From the NCBI GenBank assembly GCA_004799435.1, contig SSMV01000051.1:1-39058 (forward strand): DNA of 39,058 bases, read 5' to 3'. Shown here piece after piece: positions 25,499 to 34,646 of this stretch. Below the pieces are notes generated by a model. The model worked only from the letters and a program-made list of their open reading frames with translations. It searched no databases and was not told the DNA's origin. This stretch comes from Bradyrhizobium sp. (GTDB taxonomy: Bacteria > Pseudomonadota > Alphaproteobacteria > Rhizobiales > Beijerinckiaceae). How positions within the stretch are numbered: the stretch's first letter is position 1; the number at the start of each line of letters is the position of its first letter. Made by a program: the position numbers and the translations under genes.

Positions 25499-26416
25499 TC
25501 ACGCGCCGCCTCCCGCCGTTTTCAGCCACGCGCCGCCGCAGGCCTTGGCGAGTTCGCGCACCCGCAAAATATAGCTCTGGCGCTCGGTGACCGAGATGAC
25601 GCCGCGCGCATCGAGCAGATTGAAGGCGTGGCTCGCCTTGATGCATTGATCGTAGGCCGGCAGCGCCATCAGATGGCGTTCGCCCGCCTCGCCTTTGGCG
25701 AGCAGCGCGCGGCATTCGGTCTCCGCGTCCTTGAAATGGCGGAACAGGCGCTCGGTGTCGGCGTGCTCGAAATTGAAACGCGAATATTCCTGCTCAGCCT
25801 GCAGGAACACGTCGCCATAAGTGACTTTGTCGGCGCCCTCGCCGCCGTTGAAATTGAGATCGTAGACGTTCTCGACGCCCTGCACATACATGGCGAGGCG
25901 CTCAAGCCCATAGGTCAGCTCGCCCGACACCGGCGCGCATTCGAAACCGGCGACCTGCTGAAAATAGGTGAACTGCGAGACTTCCATGCCGTCGCACCAG
26001 CATTCCCAGCCCAGGCCCCACGCGCCGAGCGTCGGGCTTTCCCAATCGTCCTCGACGAAGCGCACATCGTGCAGCGCCAGATCGACGCCGATCGCCTTGA
26101 GCGAGTCGAGATAGAGCTGCTGCAGATCGTCGGGCGAGGGTTTGAGGATCACTTGATACTGATAATAGTGCTGGAGGCGATTGGGATTCTCGCCATAGCG
26201 GCCGTCCTTGGGCCGGCGCGAGGGCTGCACATAGGCGGCCTTCCACGGCTTCGGCCCGAGCGAGCGCAAAGTGGTCGCCGGATGGAAAGTGCCGGCGCCG
26301 ACCTCCATGTCATAGGGCTGCAGAATGACGCAGCCCTGCCGCGCCCAGAAATCCTGCAAGGTCAGGATAAGGCCCTGAAAGGATCGCGCGGGATCGAGCG
26401 CGGGAGCGGACGCCAT
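25499..26416 (-). CDS. glyQ: Glycyl-tRNA synthetase alpha subunit
   Basis: A 305-residue class II catalytic subunit that activates glycine and charges tRNA-Gly. Family motifs are clear: [54 protein letters not shown] (motif 2 region), [22 protein letters not shown] and [14 protein letters not shown] (motif 3 region). Length is normal. It is read after the DUF167 gene (54 bases) and before glyS in the long ruv-xerD operon. Confidence 0.98.
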   Translation of the reverse strand: MASAPALDPARSFQGLILTLQDFWARQGCVILQPYDMEVGAGTFHPATTLRSLGPKPWKAAYVQPSRRPKDGRYGENPNRLQHYYQYQVILKPSPDDLQQLYLDSLKAIGVDLALHDVRFVEDDWESPTLGAWGLGWECWCDGMEVSQFTYFQQVAGFECAPVSGELTYGLERLAMYVQGVENVYDLNFNGGEGADKVTYGDVFLQAEQEYSRFNFEHADTERLFRHFKDAETECRALLAKGEAGERHLMALPAYDQCIKASHAFNLLDARGVISVTERQSYILRVRELAKACGGAWLKTAGGGA

Positions 26417-26470
26417 GGCGTGGTTCCAGTGAAAATTCGCGCCGGACCCTAGTGACGCGTCCCGCCCGGG

Positions 26471-26809
26471 TCAACGCGGCCTGGGGCTCGCTTTGGCGCT
26501 TGTCGGAACTTGCAATCTGGCGAGCAGCGCGGCGGGATCGCCCGAAATCGCCACCGACTTGAGGCGGCTCCTGGCGCCGGCGGCAAGGCGGACATGGGAA
26601 GCTGGAACACCGGCCTTGGCGGCCATCAGCCGCAGCAGCGCATCATTCGCCTTGCCGGCCTCCGGCACGGCGCGCACGCGCACCAGCAACACGCAGGCGC
26701 CGCCCGCGAGCTTGGCGACGCCGTCGATCGAGTCCTTGCCGCCCTTGGGGGTCAATCGGCATTCGACGACAACCCCGTCTGGGGCGGCGCGCCAAGGGGA
26801 CTCGCTCAT
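26471..26809 (-). CDS. DUF167/YggU family protein
   Basis: A 112-residue member of the DUF167 (YggU) family, small alpha/beta proteins of unknown role. The segments LTPKGGKDSIDGV, RVRAVPEAGKANDALLRLMA and VRLAAGARSRLKSVAISG are typical. Its ATG overlaps the xerD stop in ATGA (26806-26809), so translation is coupled. In other bacteria this gene often sits beside yggT-type membrane protein genes; here it is between xerD and glyQ. Confidence 0.92.
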   Translation of the reverse strand: MSESPWRAAPDGVVVECRLTPKGGKDSIDGVAKLAGGACVLLVRVRAVPEAGKANDALLRLMAAKAGVPASHVRLAAGARSRLKSVAISGDPAALLARLQVPTSAKASPRPR

Positions 26810-27741
26810 CGCTTCTCCTCGTCGGCTAGCGGATGCAGATCGCGCACCATCGCCTTCGCCCGCTCGTCGAGCACATGCGTATAGATCTGGGTGGTCGAGA
26901 TATCGGAGTGGCCCAGCAGATCCTGCACTACACGCAAATCCGCGCCGTTTTGCAACAGGTGACTTGCGAAAGCGTGACGCAGCACGTGCGGACTGACGCG
27001 CGACGCGCCGACGCCGGCCGCCGCCGCGACAAGTTTGAGGTCGCGCGCGAAGGCCTGCCGGGTTAAATGGCCGCTCTCGCTGTCGGCGGGGAAAAGCCAG
27101 GGGCCACTCGCCGCGCCTGGCGCGATTTCGCTAAGCAATTCGCGGTAGCGCCGCATTGCCGCCTTGGCCGGTTCGGAGATCGGCGCGAGACGCTCCTTGT
27201 CGCCCTTGCCGCGCACCGCGATCAGCGATTCCTTCACTCGCGCCGCCGATTTCGGCAGCGCGATCAGTTCGGAGACGCGTAAGCCCGAGGCATAGGCGAG
27301 CTCGATTAGGCAGGCGAGACGCGCCGCTGCGAGGCGCTGGCGGGCCGGACGCTCCGGCGCGTCCAGGCCTTCGCGCGCGACGGCGATGAGCGTCTCGATT
27401 TCCTTGACGCTGAGGGTCTTGGGCAGCGGCCGGCCGCGGCGCGGCCCCTCGATCGTCGCGCTCGGGTCGTCGGCGCGCTGACGCTCGACATAGAGATGCT
27501 TGTGAAACTGGCGCACGCAGGAAAGCCGGCGCGCCAGCGAGGAGGCGGCAAGCCCGGTGGCGCTGCGCGCGGCGATAAAGGCTGAAATATCCCCGCTCGT
27601 CGCATCGAGCGGATCGCGACGCCGTTTGGCGAGAAAAGATGAATAGTCGTCGAGGTCGCGGCGATAGGCTTCGATCGTGTTGCGGCTCGCGCCGCGCTCG
27701 GCCGCCATCGCTTCAAGAAAGGATTCGATCAGCGTCGTCAT
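26806..27741 (-). CDS. xerD: Site-specific tyrosine recombinase XerD
   Basis: A 311-residue tyrosine recombinase; with XerC it resolves chromosome dimers at dif. The N-terminal SAM-like core-binding domain (residues 1-105) has RGASRNTIEAYRRDLDDY. All six catalytic positions are visible: Arg155 (SGLRVSEL), Lys179 (RGKGDKE), His252 and Arg255 (PHVLRHAFA), His278 (LLGHSDISTT) and Tyr287 (QIYTHV). The ATGA overlaps on both sides couple it to the small membrane protein and to DUF167. An integrase of a mobile element is unlikely because the context is housekeeping and there are no attachment repeats nearby. Confidence 0.95.
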   Translation of the reverse strand: MTTLIESFLEAMAAERGASRNTIEAYRRDLDDYSSFLAKRRRDPLDATSGDISAFIAARSATGLAASSLARRLSCVRQFHKHLYVERQRADDPSATIEGPRRGRPLPKTLSVKEIETLIAVAREGLDAPERPARQRLAAARLACLIELAYASGLRVSELIALPKSAARVKESLIAVRGKGDKERLAPISEPAKAAMRRYRELLSEIAPGAASGPWLFPADSESGHLTRQAFARDLKLVAAAAGVGASRVSPHVLRHAFASHLLQNGADLRVVQDLLGHSDISTTQIYTHVLDERAKAMVRDLHPLADEEKR

Positions 27742-27881
27742 TGCGGGGTTTTGGGAATGGTGACGATCTGGGTGATTTCGCGCGGCTCCACCTTGACGTT
27801 GGCGACCAGCGCCAACATGCCGAGATAGATAAGACCGATGAGCGCGCCGACGGTGACGACAAAACGGATCAAGGACGGCAA
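27738..27881 (-). CDS. 47-residue single-pass membrane protein
   Basis: A small gene easily missed. From TTG 27881 it encodes LPSLIRFVVTVGALIGLIYL, continuing GMLALVANVKVEPREITQIV and ending TIPKTPQ. There is one membrane helix (residues 5-27) and a short hydrophilic tail containing PREITQ. The TGA stop overlaps the xerD ATG (ATGA, 27738-27741). Similar short membrane proteins with a 'PREMT'-type tail are found upstream of xerD in other Hyphomicrobiales, as I recall. The start codon is unsure: TTG 27881 or TTG 27872, neither with a strong ribosome site. Function is unknown. Confidence 0.75.
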   Translation of the reverse strand: MPSLIRFVVTVGALIGLIYLGMLALVANVKVEPREITQIVTIPKTPQ

Positions 27882-27948
27882 GGGATCAATCCAAATTCAT
27901 GCGCCGCGGCGGCCCCGGCGTGGCTCGACGCGATCGCCGTAAATCATA

Positions 27949-28998
27949 TCACAATCCGCCGTCCGGCTCTTCGTCAAACAGCGTTGGCGGACCCTGTTCG
28001 CGCTGCGGCTCGGCGAGGCCAAGATGGCGGAAGGCGTGCGAGGTCAGCATCCGCCCGCGCGGCGTGCGCTGCACGAAGCCCTGCTGGATCAGATAGGGCT
28101 CGATGATTTCCTCGATCGCGTCGCGCGGTTCGGAGAGCGCGGCGGCGATGGTCTCGATCCCGACCGGCCCGCCGCCGAAACTCAAGGCGATCGCGTCGAG
28201 ATAGCGGCGGTCCATCTGGTCGAGGCCGATTGCGTCCACTTCCAGCAGTTTCAGCGCGCCATCGGCGACGGCGCGGCCGACGACATCGACCCCTTCGACG
28301 ACGGCGAAATCGCGCACCCGCCTCAGCAGCCGACCGGCGATGCGCGGGGTGCCGCGCGAACGACGGGCGATTTCATTGGCGCCTTCGTCGGCGAGCTTGA
28401 GGCCGATCACCCGCGCGCCGCGCCGCACGATGCCTTCGAGCTCGACGACCGAATAAAAATTGAGCCTGATGGGAATGCCGAAACGGTCGCGCAGCGGCGT
28501 CGTCAACAGCCCGGCGCGCGTCGTCGCGCCGATCAGCGTGAATCTGGCGAGGTCGATCTTGACCGAACGCGCCGCCGGGCCGGCGCCGATGATCAGGTCG
28601 AGCTGGAAATCCTCCATCGCCGGATAGAGAATCTCTTCCACCGCTGGATTGAGGCGATGGATTTCGTCGATGAACAGCACATCGCGCGGCTCGAGATTGG
28701 TGAGCTGGGCGGCGAGGTCGCCGGCCTTGGCGATCACCGGCCCCGAGGTCGAACGGAAATTGACGCCAAGCTCGCGCGCAACGATCTGCGCCAGCGTCGT
28801 CTTGCCGAGGCCGGGCGGCCCGACGAACAGGACGTGGTCGAGCGCCTCGTCGCGCGTCTTGGCCGATTCGATGAACACCTTGAGATTTTTGCGAACGGCT
28901 TCCTGGCCGGCGAAATCGGCGAGCGTCTGCGGCCGCAGTGCGGAATCGTCTTCCGGGCGCTTTTCGGCCGAGACGAGACGGGTGGGCGGCGTGTTCAT
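27949..28998 (-). CDS. ruvB: Holliday junction branch migration helicase RuvB
   Basis: A 349-residue AAA+ motor that drives branch migration with RuvA. Walker [10 protein letters not shown] is at residues 60-68, Walker B DEIH at 111-114, sensor 1 and arginine finger region [19 protein letters not shown], and the C-terminal winged helix ends [16 protein letters not shown]. Its ATG overlaps the ruvA stop (28995-28998), so translation is coupled. Length and motifs are normal. Confidence 0.98.
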   Translation of the reverse strand: MNTPPTRLVSAEKRPEDDSALRPQTLADFAGQEAVRKNLKVFIESAKTRDEALDHVLFVGPPGLGKTTLAQIVARELGVNFRSTSGPVIAKAGDLAAQLTNLEPRDVLFIDEIHRLNPAVEEILYPAMEDFQLDLIIGAGPAARSVKIDLARFTLIGATTRAGLLTTPLRDRFGIPIRLNFYSVVELEGIVRRGARVIGLKLADEGANEIARRSRGTPRIAGRLLRRVRDFAVVEGVDVVGRAVADGALKLLEVDAIGLDQMDRRYLDAIALSFGGGPVGIETIAAALSEPRDAIEEIIEPYLIQQGFVQRTPRGRMLTSHAFRHLGLAEPQREQGPPTLFDEEPDGGL

Positions 28999-29609
28999 TG
29001 CGCCAGCGCCTTAAGCCCGGCGCGGATCAGCGCCGCGGTCTGGGCCTCCGCGCCGAGCGACGCGACGGCGCTGGCGACGACTGCGGCGGCCTGAGCGCGG
29101 CCATAGCCGAGACCGACCAGCGCCAGCACCGCATCCCGCGCCGGCTTCGGCAGCTTCGCGTCGCTCCCTTCGTCGGCTATGGCGCCGCCGAGATCGGCGA
29201 GGGACAGCGCCGGCGCCTTGTCCTTGAGTTCGAGCACCAGACGCGCGGCGAGCTTCGGTCCGACGCCGGGCGCGCGCGCCATGGCCGCCTTGTCCTGGTG
29301 GGCGATGGCGCTCGACAGCGCTTCGCCCGACAGCGCGCCGAGAATGGCCAGCGCCACTTTGGCGCCGACGCCCTGAACGCTTTGCAGCAGACGAAACCAG
29401 TCGCGTTCGCTCGCCGTGAGAAAGCCGAAAAGACGGATCGCATCCTCGCGGACCTGCGTCTCGACATGCAGGGTCGTCGCTTCGCCGACCCGCGGCAGAG
29501 CGCGCAGGGTGCGCGCCGAGGCGGCGACGAGATAGCCGACGCCGCCGACATCGAGGATCAGTTCCTCTTCGCCGATCTCATCGATGAGGCCCTTGAGCTT
29601 GCCGATCAT
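28995..29609 (-). CDS. ruvA: Holliday junction protein RuvA
   Basis: A 204-residue tetrameric junction-binding protein. It starts [28 protein letters not shown] (OB-fold), has two helix-hairpin-helix motifs ([17 protein letters not shown] and [16 protein letters not shown]) and a C-terminal RuvB-contact domain ([16 protein letters not shown]). The frame is open further upstream, but the ATG at 29609 overlaps the ruvC stop (29606-29609) and is the family start. Confidence 0.98.
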   Translation of the reverse strand: MIGKLKGLIDEIGEEELILDVGGVGYLVAASARTLRALPRVGEATTLHVETQVREDAIRLFGFLTASERDWFRLLQSVQGVGAKVALAILGALSGEALSSAIAHQDKAAMARAPGVGPKLAARLVLELKDKAPALSLADLGGAIADEGSDAKLPKPARDAVLALVGLGYGRAQAAAVVASAVASLGAEAQTAALIRAGLKALAQ

Positions 29610-30109
29610 GCCGCGCCTCTGGCGCGGGCGCCGCGATGCTGGGCGTGGCAGATGGCGACCGCCAGTGCGTCGGCGGCGTCGGGCGAGCCGATGCGGCAGG
29701 CCGGCAGCAACATTTTCACCATCGCCGCGACCTGCTGCTTTTCCGCGTGCCCGACGCCGACCACCGTCTTCTTGATCAGATTGGCGGCGTATTCGGCGAC
29801 CGGCAGCGCCATCAGCGCCAGCGCCGCCAGCGCCGCGCCGCGCGCCTGACCGAGCTTGAGCGTCGATTGCGGATCGCGATTGACGAAGGTCTCCTCCACC
29901 GCCGCCTCGGCGGGCGAGCGGCTTTCGACCAGAAGGGCGATGGCGCGATGGATCAGCGCCAGTCGCTCGGCCAGCGAAGTCGCCGCATCGGTGTGGATCG
30001 AGCCGCAGTCGATATAAGTCAGGCGAGTCCCGGCGGCTTCGATCAATCCCCAGCCCGTATTGCGCAGGCCGGGGTCGATTCCCAGAATCCGAATCGGCCC
30101 GCTGTTCAT
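29606..30109 (-). CDS. ruvC: Holliday junction resolvase RuvC
   Basis: A 167-residue endonuclease that cuts Holliday junctions. Four acidic residues of the active site are recognisable: Asp12 (GIDPG), Glu72 or Glu73 (VEETFVN), and Asp144 and Asp147 (SPDAADALA). KLGQARG and [10 protein letters not shown] are conserved. It is the first gene of the ruvC-ruvA-ruvB-xerD-glyQ-glyS operon. The ribosome site before ATG 30109 is weak. Confidence 0.97.
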   Translation of the reverse strand: MNSGPIRILGIDPGLRNTGWGLIEAAGTRLTYIDCGSIHTDAATSLAERLALIHRAIALLVESRSPAEAAVEETFVNRDPQSTLKLGQARGAALAALALMALPVAEYAANLIKKTVVGVGHAEKQQVAAMVKMLLPACRIGSPDAADALAVAICHAQHRGARARGAA

Positions 30110-30212
30110 GGAATGATCTCATAGGCCAAGGCGCGGCGCCGGGCCAGCGGGAGTCATCCTGTTCGGGCGGCGGACATTCGACGGACTGTCGCGAAGCGAC
30201 GAGGAGCCGAAC

Positions 30213-30557
30213 TCACTCCCAAGTCAGCTTGTCCTCGTGAATATAGAGCGTGCTGACTTTGCAATAATCGACGTCGGCGTCGAAAAAGCTGCCGTCGGTG
30301 AAACGGATCTCGGTGCGCACCGAGCAGTCGCCTTCGTCGGTGCCGAAATCCATGGCGAATGTGTCGCCCGGCTCGATGCGGTCGGCGATCCAGTTCTGGC
30401 TCCACTGCCCGTCCTCCTGGGTGCGGAACTCGATTGCGGCGGTGGTCGATTTATTGACGACGTTGAATTTCCAATGGTTTCCGGCCTGCGCAGGAACGGT
30501 CGCCAGGACCATGGCGCTGGCCGCAACGAAGGCAGTCAATTTGCGTCGGATGTCCAT
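30213..30557 (-). CDS. Small exported protein, unknown function
   Basis: A 114-residue protein with a signal peptide (charged MDIRRK, hydrophobic core, cleavage after PAQA near residue 25). The mature part is acidic and beta-rich: WKFNVVNKSTTAAIEFRTQEDG, then DRIEPGDTFAMDFGTDEGDC and RFTDGSFFDADVDYC. Two cysteines may form a disulfide in the periplasm. ATG 30557 has GAGGGGA upstream. Homologues are widespread in Hyphomicrobiales as far as I recall, without a known role. It lies upstream of ruvC on the same strand, 103 bases away, and is divergent from hisE. Confidence 0.82.
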   Translation of the reverse strand: MDIRRKLTAFVAASAMVLATVPAQAGNHWKFNVVNKSTTAAIEFRTQEDGQWSQNWIADRIEPGDTFAMDFGTDEGDCSVRTEIRFTDGSFFDADVDYCKVSTLYIHEDKLTWE

Positions 30558-30826
30558 GATCGGTCCCCTCTCCCGGGCCGGCCAACTCTCAAAAAAATGG
30601 CGCGGCGGACCGTAGTCTGCGCGAAAGGTCCGCGGCTCCGCAAGGGCGAGGCCGGAGCGACGAAGGTTCTTGCACAGCCGAAACGGGCCGGTTCGCGGCG
30701 CTGGCGCGCGGCCGGGCGGCAGGGACCGGCTTCCGCTCCAGCGCCGGCGAATCCTCGACAATCACTCGTTTCCCGGTCACAATCCTGCAACGCAGCATCC
30801 CGCCGCCGCCGGAAACGTCTTCGAAC

Positions 30827-31141
30827 ATGTTCACCCTCGACGATCTCGCCCGCATCGTGGCCGCGCGGGCCGACGCCGGGGCGGAGACCTCCTACACGAG
30901 CTCGCTGCTCGCCAAAGGCCCCGCCCATTGCGCCAAGAAATTCGGCGAGGAGGCTTTTGAGCTGGCGATCGCCGCCGTCGGCCAGGACGAGGCGGCGGTG
31001 CGCGCTGAGGCGGCCGACGCGCTCTATCACCTCCTCGTCCTCCTCAAATCGCGCGGCGTCGCGCTTTCGGAGGTGATGAGCGAACTCGAACGCCGCACCG
31101 CGCAGAGCGGTCTTGCTGAAAAGGCTTCGCGACGCGCGTGA
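30827..31141 (+). CDS. hisE: Phosphoribosyl-ATP pyrophosphatase
   Basis: A 104-residue HisE, which hydrolyses phosphoribosyl-ATP to phosphoribosyl-AMP in histidine synthesis. The MazG-like fold motifs are [16 protein letters not shown] and [13 protein letters not shown], with the acidic metal-binding residues. The other his genes are not in the window. Its stop overlaps the coaA GTG (31138-31141), so the two are coupled; hisE-coaA is a conserved pair in Hyphomicrobiales. Confidence 0.95.
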   Translation: MFTLDDLARIVAARADAGAETSYTSSLLAKGPAHCAKKFGEEAFELAIAAVGQDEAAVRAEAADALYHLLVLLKSRGVALSEVMSELERRTAQSGLAEKASRRA

Positions 31142-32160
31142 TCGACCCTCCGCTCAGTGATTTTCTCTCCGCCGGCGAGATCGGCCCTCGGGCGGATTTT
31201 GCGGGGCGCCAGAATCCCTTCGATCGGCTTGGCTCGCCCTATCGTCATTTCACCCGCGACGAATGGGCGCAGCTGCGCGCCGACACCGAACTGACCCTGA
31301 CGGTCGACGATCTGCGCAAGCTGCAATCGACCCATGACCCGATCTCGATCGACGAGGTCGAGGCGATCTATCTGCCGCTGTCGCGCCTGCTGGCGCTTTA
31401 TGTCGCTGCGACGCAGGGGCTGTTCAAGGCGACGCAACGCTTTCTCGGCGCCGACGACGGCAAGACGCCCTATATTATCGGCGTCGCCGGCTCGGTGGCG
31501 GTGGGCAAATCGACGACGGCGCGAGTGCTCAAGGCCTTACTGACCCGCTGGCCCAACACGCCCAAGGTCGAGCTGGTCACCACCGACGGTTTTCTCCATC
31601 CCAACGTCAGGCTCGAGCGCGACGGGCTGATGGAGCGCAAGGGCTTCCCCGAGAGCTATGACGGAACGGCGCTCATCCATTTTCTTGCTGAAGTGAAGGC
31701 GGGCAAGCGCAATGTCACCGCGCCGGTCTATTCGCATCTGACCTATGACGTCATTGCGGGCGAGCGGGCCGTCATCGATCGCCCCGACATTCTGATCGTC
31801 GAGGGGCTCAACGTGTTGCTGCCCAACCGGCTGTCGCCGGAAAGCCGCGAAATCCCCTTCGTCTCGGATTTCTTCGACTTCTCGGTTTTCCTCGACGCCG
31901 ACGAGGCGCTGCTGGAGAAATGGTACATCGAGCGCTTCATGCGCCTGCGTCAAACGGCGTTCCGCGATCCGCGCAGCTATTTCCGCAAATTCGCCGACAT
32001 CGACGACGCGACCGCGGAGGCGACGGCGCGGGCGATCTGGCGGCGCATCAATCTCGTCAACTTACGCGAGAACATCCTGCCGACGCGGCCGCGCGCCAGC
32101 CTGAGACTGACCAAGGGCGCAAGCCATCGCATCGAGGAAGTCGCGCTGCGCAAATTGTGA
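31138..32160 (+). CDS. coaA: Pantothenate kinase, type I
   Basis: A 340-residue CoaA, the first enzyme of coenzyme A synthesis. The P-loop is [12 protein letters not shown] (residues 115-126). [38 protein letters not shown] and [14 protein letters not shown] are family hallmarks. GTG at 31138 overlaps the hisE stop. About 20 residues longer at the N-terminus than the E. coli enzyme. Confidence 0.97.
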   Translation: MIDPPLSDFLSAGEIGPRADFAGRQNPFDRLGSPYRHFTRDEWAQLRADTELTLTVDDLRKLQSTHDPISIDEVEAIYLPLSRLLALYVAATQGLFKATQRFLGADDGKTPYIIGVAGSVAVGKSTTARVLKALLTRWPNTPKVELVTTDGFLHPNVRLERDGLMERKGFPESYDGTALIHFLAEVKAGKRNVTAPVYSHLTYDVIAGERAVIDRPDILIVEGLNVLLPNRLSPESREIPFVSDFFDFSVFLDADEALLEKWYIERFMRLRQTAFRDPRSYFRKFADIDDATAEATARAIWRRINLVNLRENILPTRPRASLRLTKGASHRIEEVALRKL

Positions 32161-32168
32161 GGTCGCCG

Positions 32169-33188
32169 ATGCCGTCGCCGCGCCCGAAGCGTAACGCGAG
32201 CCGGCGCGTCGCGCTGGCCTCTGTATTGAGCCTTCTGCTCGCGGCGAGCGCCGTCGCCGATGAAGAGCCGCCAGCCTGTTCTGGCCGCGATCTCACGCGG
32301 GGGCTCGACGACGCCGCGGCGCGCGCCGCCCGCGCCGATGAACTCACCGACGCGCAAGGGTTGCTGTGGCGCGTCTCGCGCGACGGGCTCGCGCCGTCCT
32401 ATCTCTTCGGCACGATCCATTCGACCGACGATGAGGCGGTGGCGATCGCGCGCCGCGCCAGCGAATTGGCGGCCAAAGCTCAGGTCGTCGCCACCGAACT
32501 TGGCGCGCCGATGGACCTCGCCGAAAAAAGCGCGCTGGGCGCCAAGCTCTTCGCTTCGGCGATCGACCGCGAGGACGACACCTTTGCGCCGGCGCTCGCC
32601 GGCGCCGAGGGCGCGATGGTCGAAGCCTATCTCGCCGGTCGCGGCGTCCCCAAGGAACTCGCGCATCATCTGCGCCTGTGGTTTCTCGCCCTCAGCGCCG
32701 CCGAGCCGCCATGTGAGGCGGCCCGCGCGCAGGCGGGGCTGCCCGAGGTCGACGACGTCATCGCCCGCGCCGGGGTCGACGCGAAGGTTCCGGTCGTCGG
32801 ACTTGAGAGCGTCGACGAGCAGATGAGCGTGCTCGCCGCGGCGCCGCCGCCGCTTGCGGCAGCGCTACTTGAGACCTCGGCGCGCCTGCCGAGCCTGGAC
32901 GGCGACAGCTATGCGACGATGCTGCGCCTTTACGCTGAGTCACGTCCCGCCGAGATGATCGCCGTCGTCGACGCGCTCCCGGAACTGCGTCCCGACGAAC
33001 GCGCCGCCGAGCACAGCTTCGACCAAATGCTGCTCGTCGGTCGCAACGAGACCATGGCTTCGCGCGCCGCGCCGCTGCTTGCCAAAGGCGGCGCATTCAT
33101 CGCGGTCGGCGCGCTGCATCTGCCCGGCAAAGACGGGCTGATCGCGCGCTTCCGCGCTATGGGCTATGGCGTCGACAAGGTCTGGTGA
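32169..33188 (+). CDS. TraB/GumN family exported protein
   Basis: A 339-residue protein. A signal peptide (RRVALASVLSLLLAASAVA) is followed by a TraB/GumN domain: LFGTIHSTDDEAV near the start, a central Cys pair (EPPCEAARAQ, and Cys near DLTRG) and the C-terminal GALHLPGKDGLIARF. These His-containing motifs resemble the metal-binding sites of Tiki/TraB metalloproteases, so a periplasmic protease is possible, but most bacterial members are uncharacterised. It begins eight bases after coaA with GAGG upstream, so it is in the same operon. Confidence 0.87.
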   Translation: MPSPRPKRNASRRVALASVLSLLLAASAVADEEPPACSGRDLTRGLDDAAARAARADELTDAQGLLWRVSRDGLAPSYLFGTIHSTDDEAVAIARRASELAAKAQVVATELGAPMDLAEKSALGAKLFASAIDREDDTFAPALAGAEGAMVEAYLAGRGVPKELAHHLRLWFLALSAAEPPCEAARAQAGLPEVDDVIARAGVDAKVPVVGLESVDEQMSVLAAAPPPLAAALLETSARLPSLDGDSYATMLRLYAESRPAEMIAVVDALPELRPDERAAEHSFDQMLLVGRNETMASRAAPLLAKGGAFIAVGALHLPGKDGLIARFRAMGYGVDKVW

Positions 33189-33225
33189 GCGCTAAAGATC
33201 GTGCGCAGCCTTGGTTCCGAGGCGT

Positions 33226-34509
33226 TTACGCGTCCCAGCGCCGCAACAGGATCGCGGCGTTGACGCCGCCAAAGCCGAAGCTGTTGGAGAGCGCGAGCTC
33301 GACTTTGGCGCGCCGCGCCTGCGGGCCGACGAGATCGAGGCCTTCGGCCGCCGGGTCGGGATTTTCCAGATTGAGCGTCGGCGGCAGCAGGCCGTCGCGC
33401 AGCGCAAGGATTGTGAACATCGCCTCCATCGCGCCGGCCGCGCCGAGCAGATGTCCGGTCGCCGATTTGGTCGAGGAGATCGCCGGGCCGCTTCCAACGC
33501 CAAACAACGTTTTTAACGCTGCAAGCTCGCCGGCGTCGCCGACCGGCGTCGATGTCGCATGGGCGTTGACATAGCCGACCTCGTCGGGACGCCCGCCCGC
33601 CATGTCGAGCGCGAGCCGCATCGCCCTGAGCGCGCCGGCGCCATCCTCCGGGCCGGCGGTCACATGATAAGCGTCGGCGGTCGTGCCATAGCCGACCAGT
33701 TCGGCGATCGGTTCGGCGCCGCGCGCCAGCGCGTGATCGAGCCGCTCGACGACCAGCGCCGCCGCGCCTTCGCCCATGACGAAGCCGCTGCGGTCGCGGT
33801 CGAAGGGCCGCGAGGCCTGTCGCGGCGCGTTCTCATAGCCGACGGCCAGCGTGCGCGCTGCGGCAAATCCGGCGAGGCTGACGTAATCGATGCAGGCTTC
33901 CGTGCCGCCCGCCAACACGACATCGGCCTCGCCGCTGCGGATCAGCCGCATCGCGTCGCCAATCGCCTGCGCGCTGGCGGCGCAGGCGGTCACCGGACAG
34001 CCGATCGGGCCGCGCAATCCATGTTTGATCGAGATTTGTCCTGCGGCCAGATTGGCGAGGAAGGAGGGGACGGTGAAAGGCGACAGACGCCGCGCGCCCT
34101 TGGCGTCGACCGTCCGCGTCGTCTCGACGATGGTGGGAAAGCCGCCGATGCCCGAGGCGATGATCGTCCCGGTTCGTTCGCGATCTCGCGGCGCCTCGGG
34201 CGCCCAGCGCGCGGCGGCGAGCGCCTCGTCGGCCGCGACCATGGCGAATTGGATGAAGCGATCCATTTTCTTGACGTCTTTGGCCGGGATCGAATCGAGC
34301 GGGTCGAAGCCGCCTTCCGGATCGTCGGTACGGCTTGGCGCGACGCCGGCGACCCGCACGGCGAGATCGCGGGTGACGTTTTCGTCAAGTTGCTTGAGGC
34401 CCGACCCGCCGTCAGTGAGGCGCGTCCAGACGCGCTCGACGCCGCAACCGAGCGGCGACACGCAACCCATTCCGGTGATCACGACGCGATCCATGTCCAT
34501 GCCCTTCAT
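33226..34509 (-). CDS. fabF: Beta-ketoacyl-ACP synthase II family
   Basis: A 427-residue condensing enzyme. The thiolase-fold active site is complete: Cys176 (PVTACAASA), His317 (VNAHATSTPVGD), Lys348 (SSTKSATG) and His353 (GHLLGAAG). It elongates an acyl chain with malonyl-ACP. No ACP or other fab gene is adjacent, so it may be a second FabF serving a special fatty acid rather than the main one. Three close Met codons (34509, 34500, 34494) leave the start open; 34509 has GGAGG four bases before it, and 34494 has GAAGGG. It follows the aldehyde dehydrogenase on the same strand and is convergent with the GumN-type gene. Confidence 0.93.
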   Translation of the reverse strand: MKGMDMDRVVITGMGCVSPLGCGVERVWTRLTDGGSGLKQLDENVTRDLAVRVAGVAPSRTDDPEGGFDPLDSIPAKDVKKMDRFIQFAMVAADEALAAARWAPEAPRDRERTGTIIASGIGGFPTIVETTRTVDAKGARRLSPFTVPSFLANLAAGQISIKHGLRGPIGCPVTACAASAQAIGDAMRLIRSGEADVVLAGGTEACIDYVSLAGFAAARTLAVGYENAPRQASRPFDRDRSGFVMGEGAAALVVERLDHALARGAEPIAELVGYGTTADAYHVTAGPEDGAGALRAMRLALDMAGGRPDEVGYVNAHATSTPVGDAGELAALKTLFGVGSGPAISSTKSATGHLLGAAGAMEAMFTILALRDGLLPPTLNLENPDPAAEGLDLVGPQARRAKVELALSNSFGFGGVNAAILLRRWDA

Positions 34510-34646
34510 CGAGCCTCCAGCCTGCGCTGGGCGCGGTCGGCAGCCGCCTTAAGGCGCGGCAGCGTGGCGCGCAACGCGGCGACGTCGCCAGCCGCCATTT
34601 CGGCAACGGCTTCTAAGACAACCGCCGGCAATCGCAAACCGCGCCC

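Noticed and set aside
26806-27741. XerD as the integrase of a mobile element
   Set aside because: All neighbours are housekeeping genes with coupled starts, no tRNA or direct repeats are beside it, and its motifs are those of XerD.
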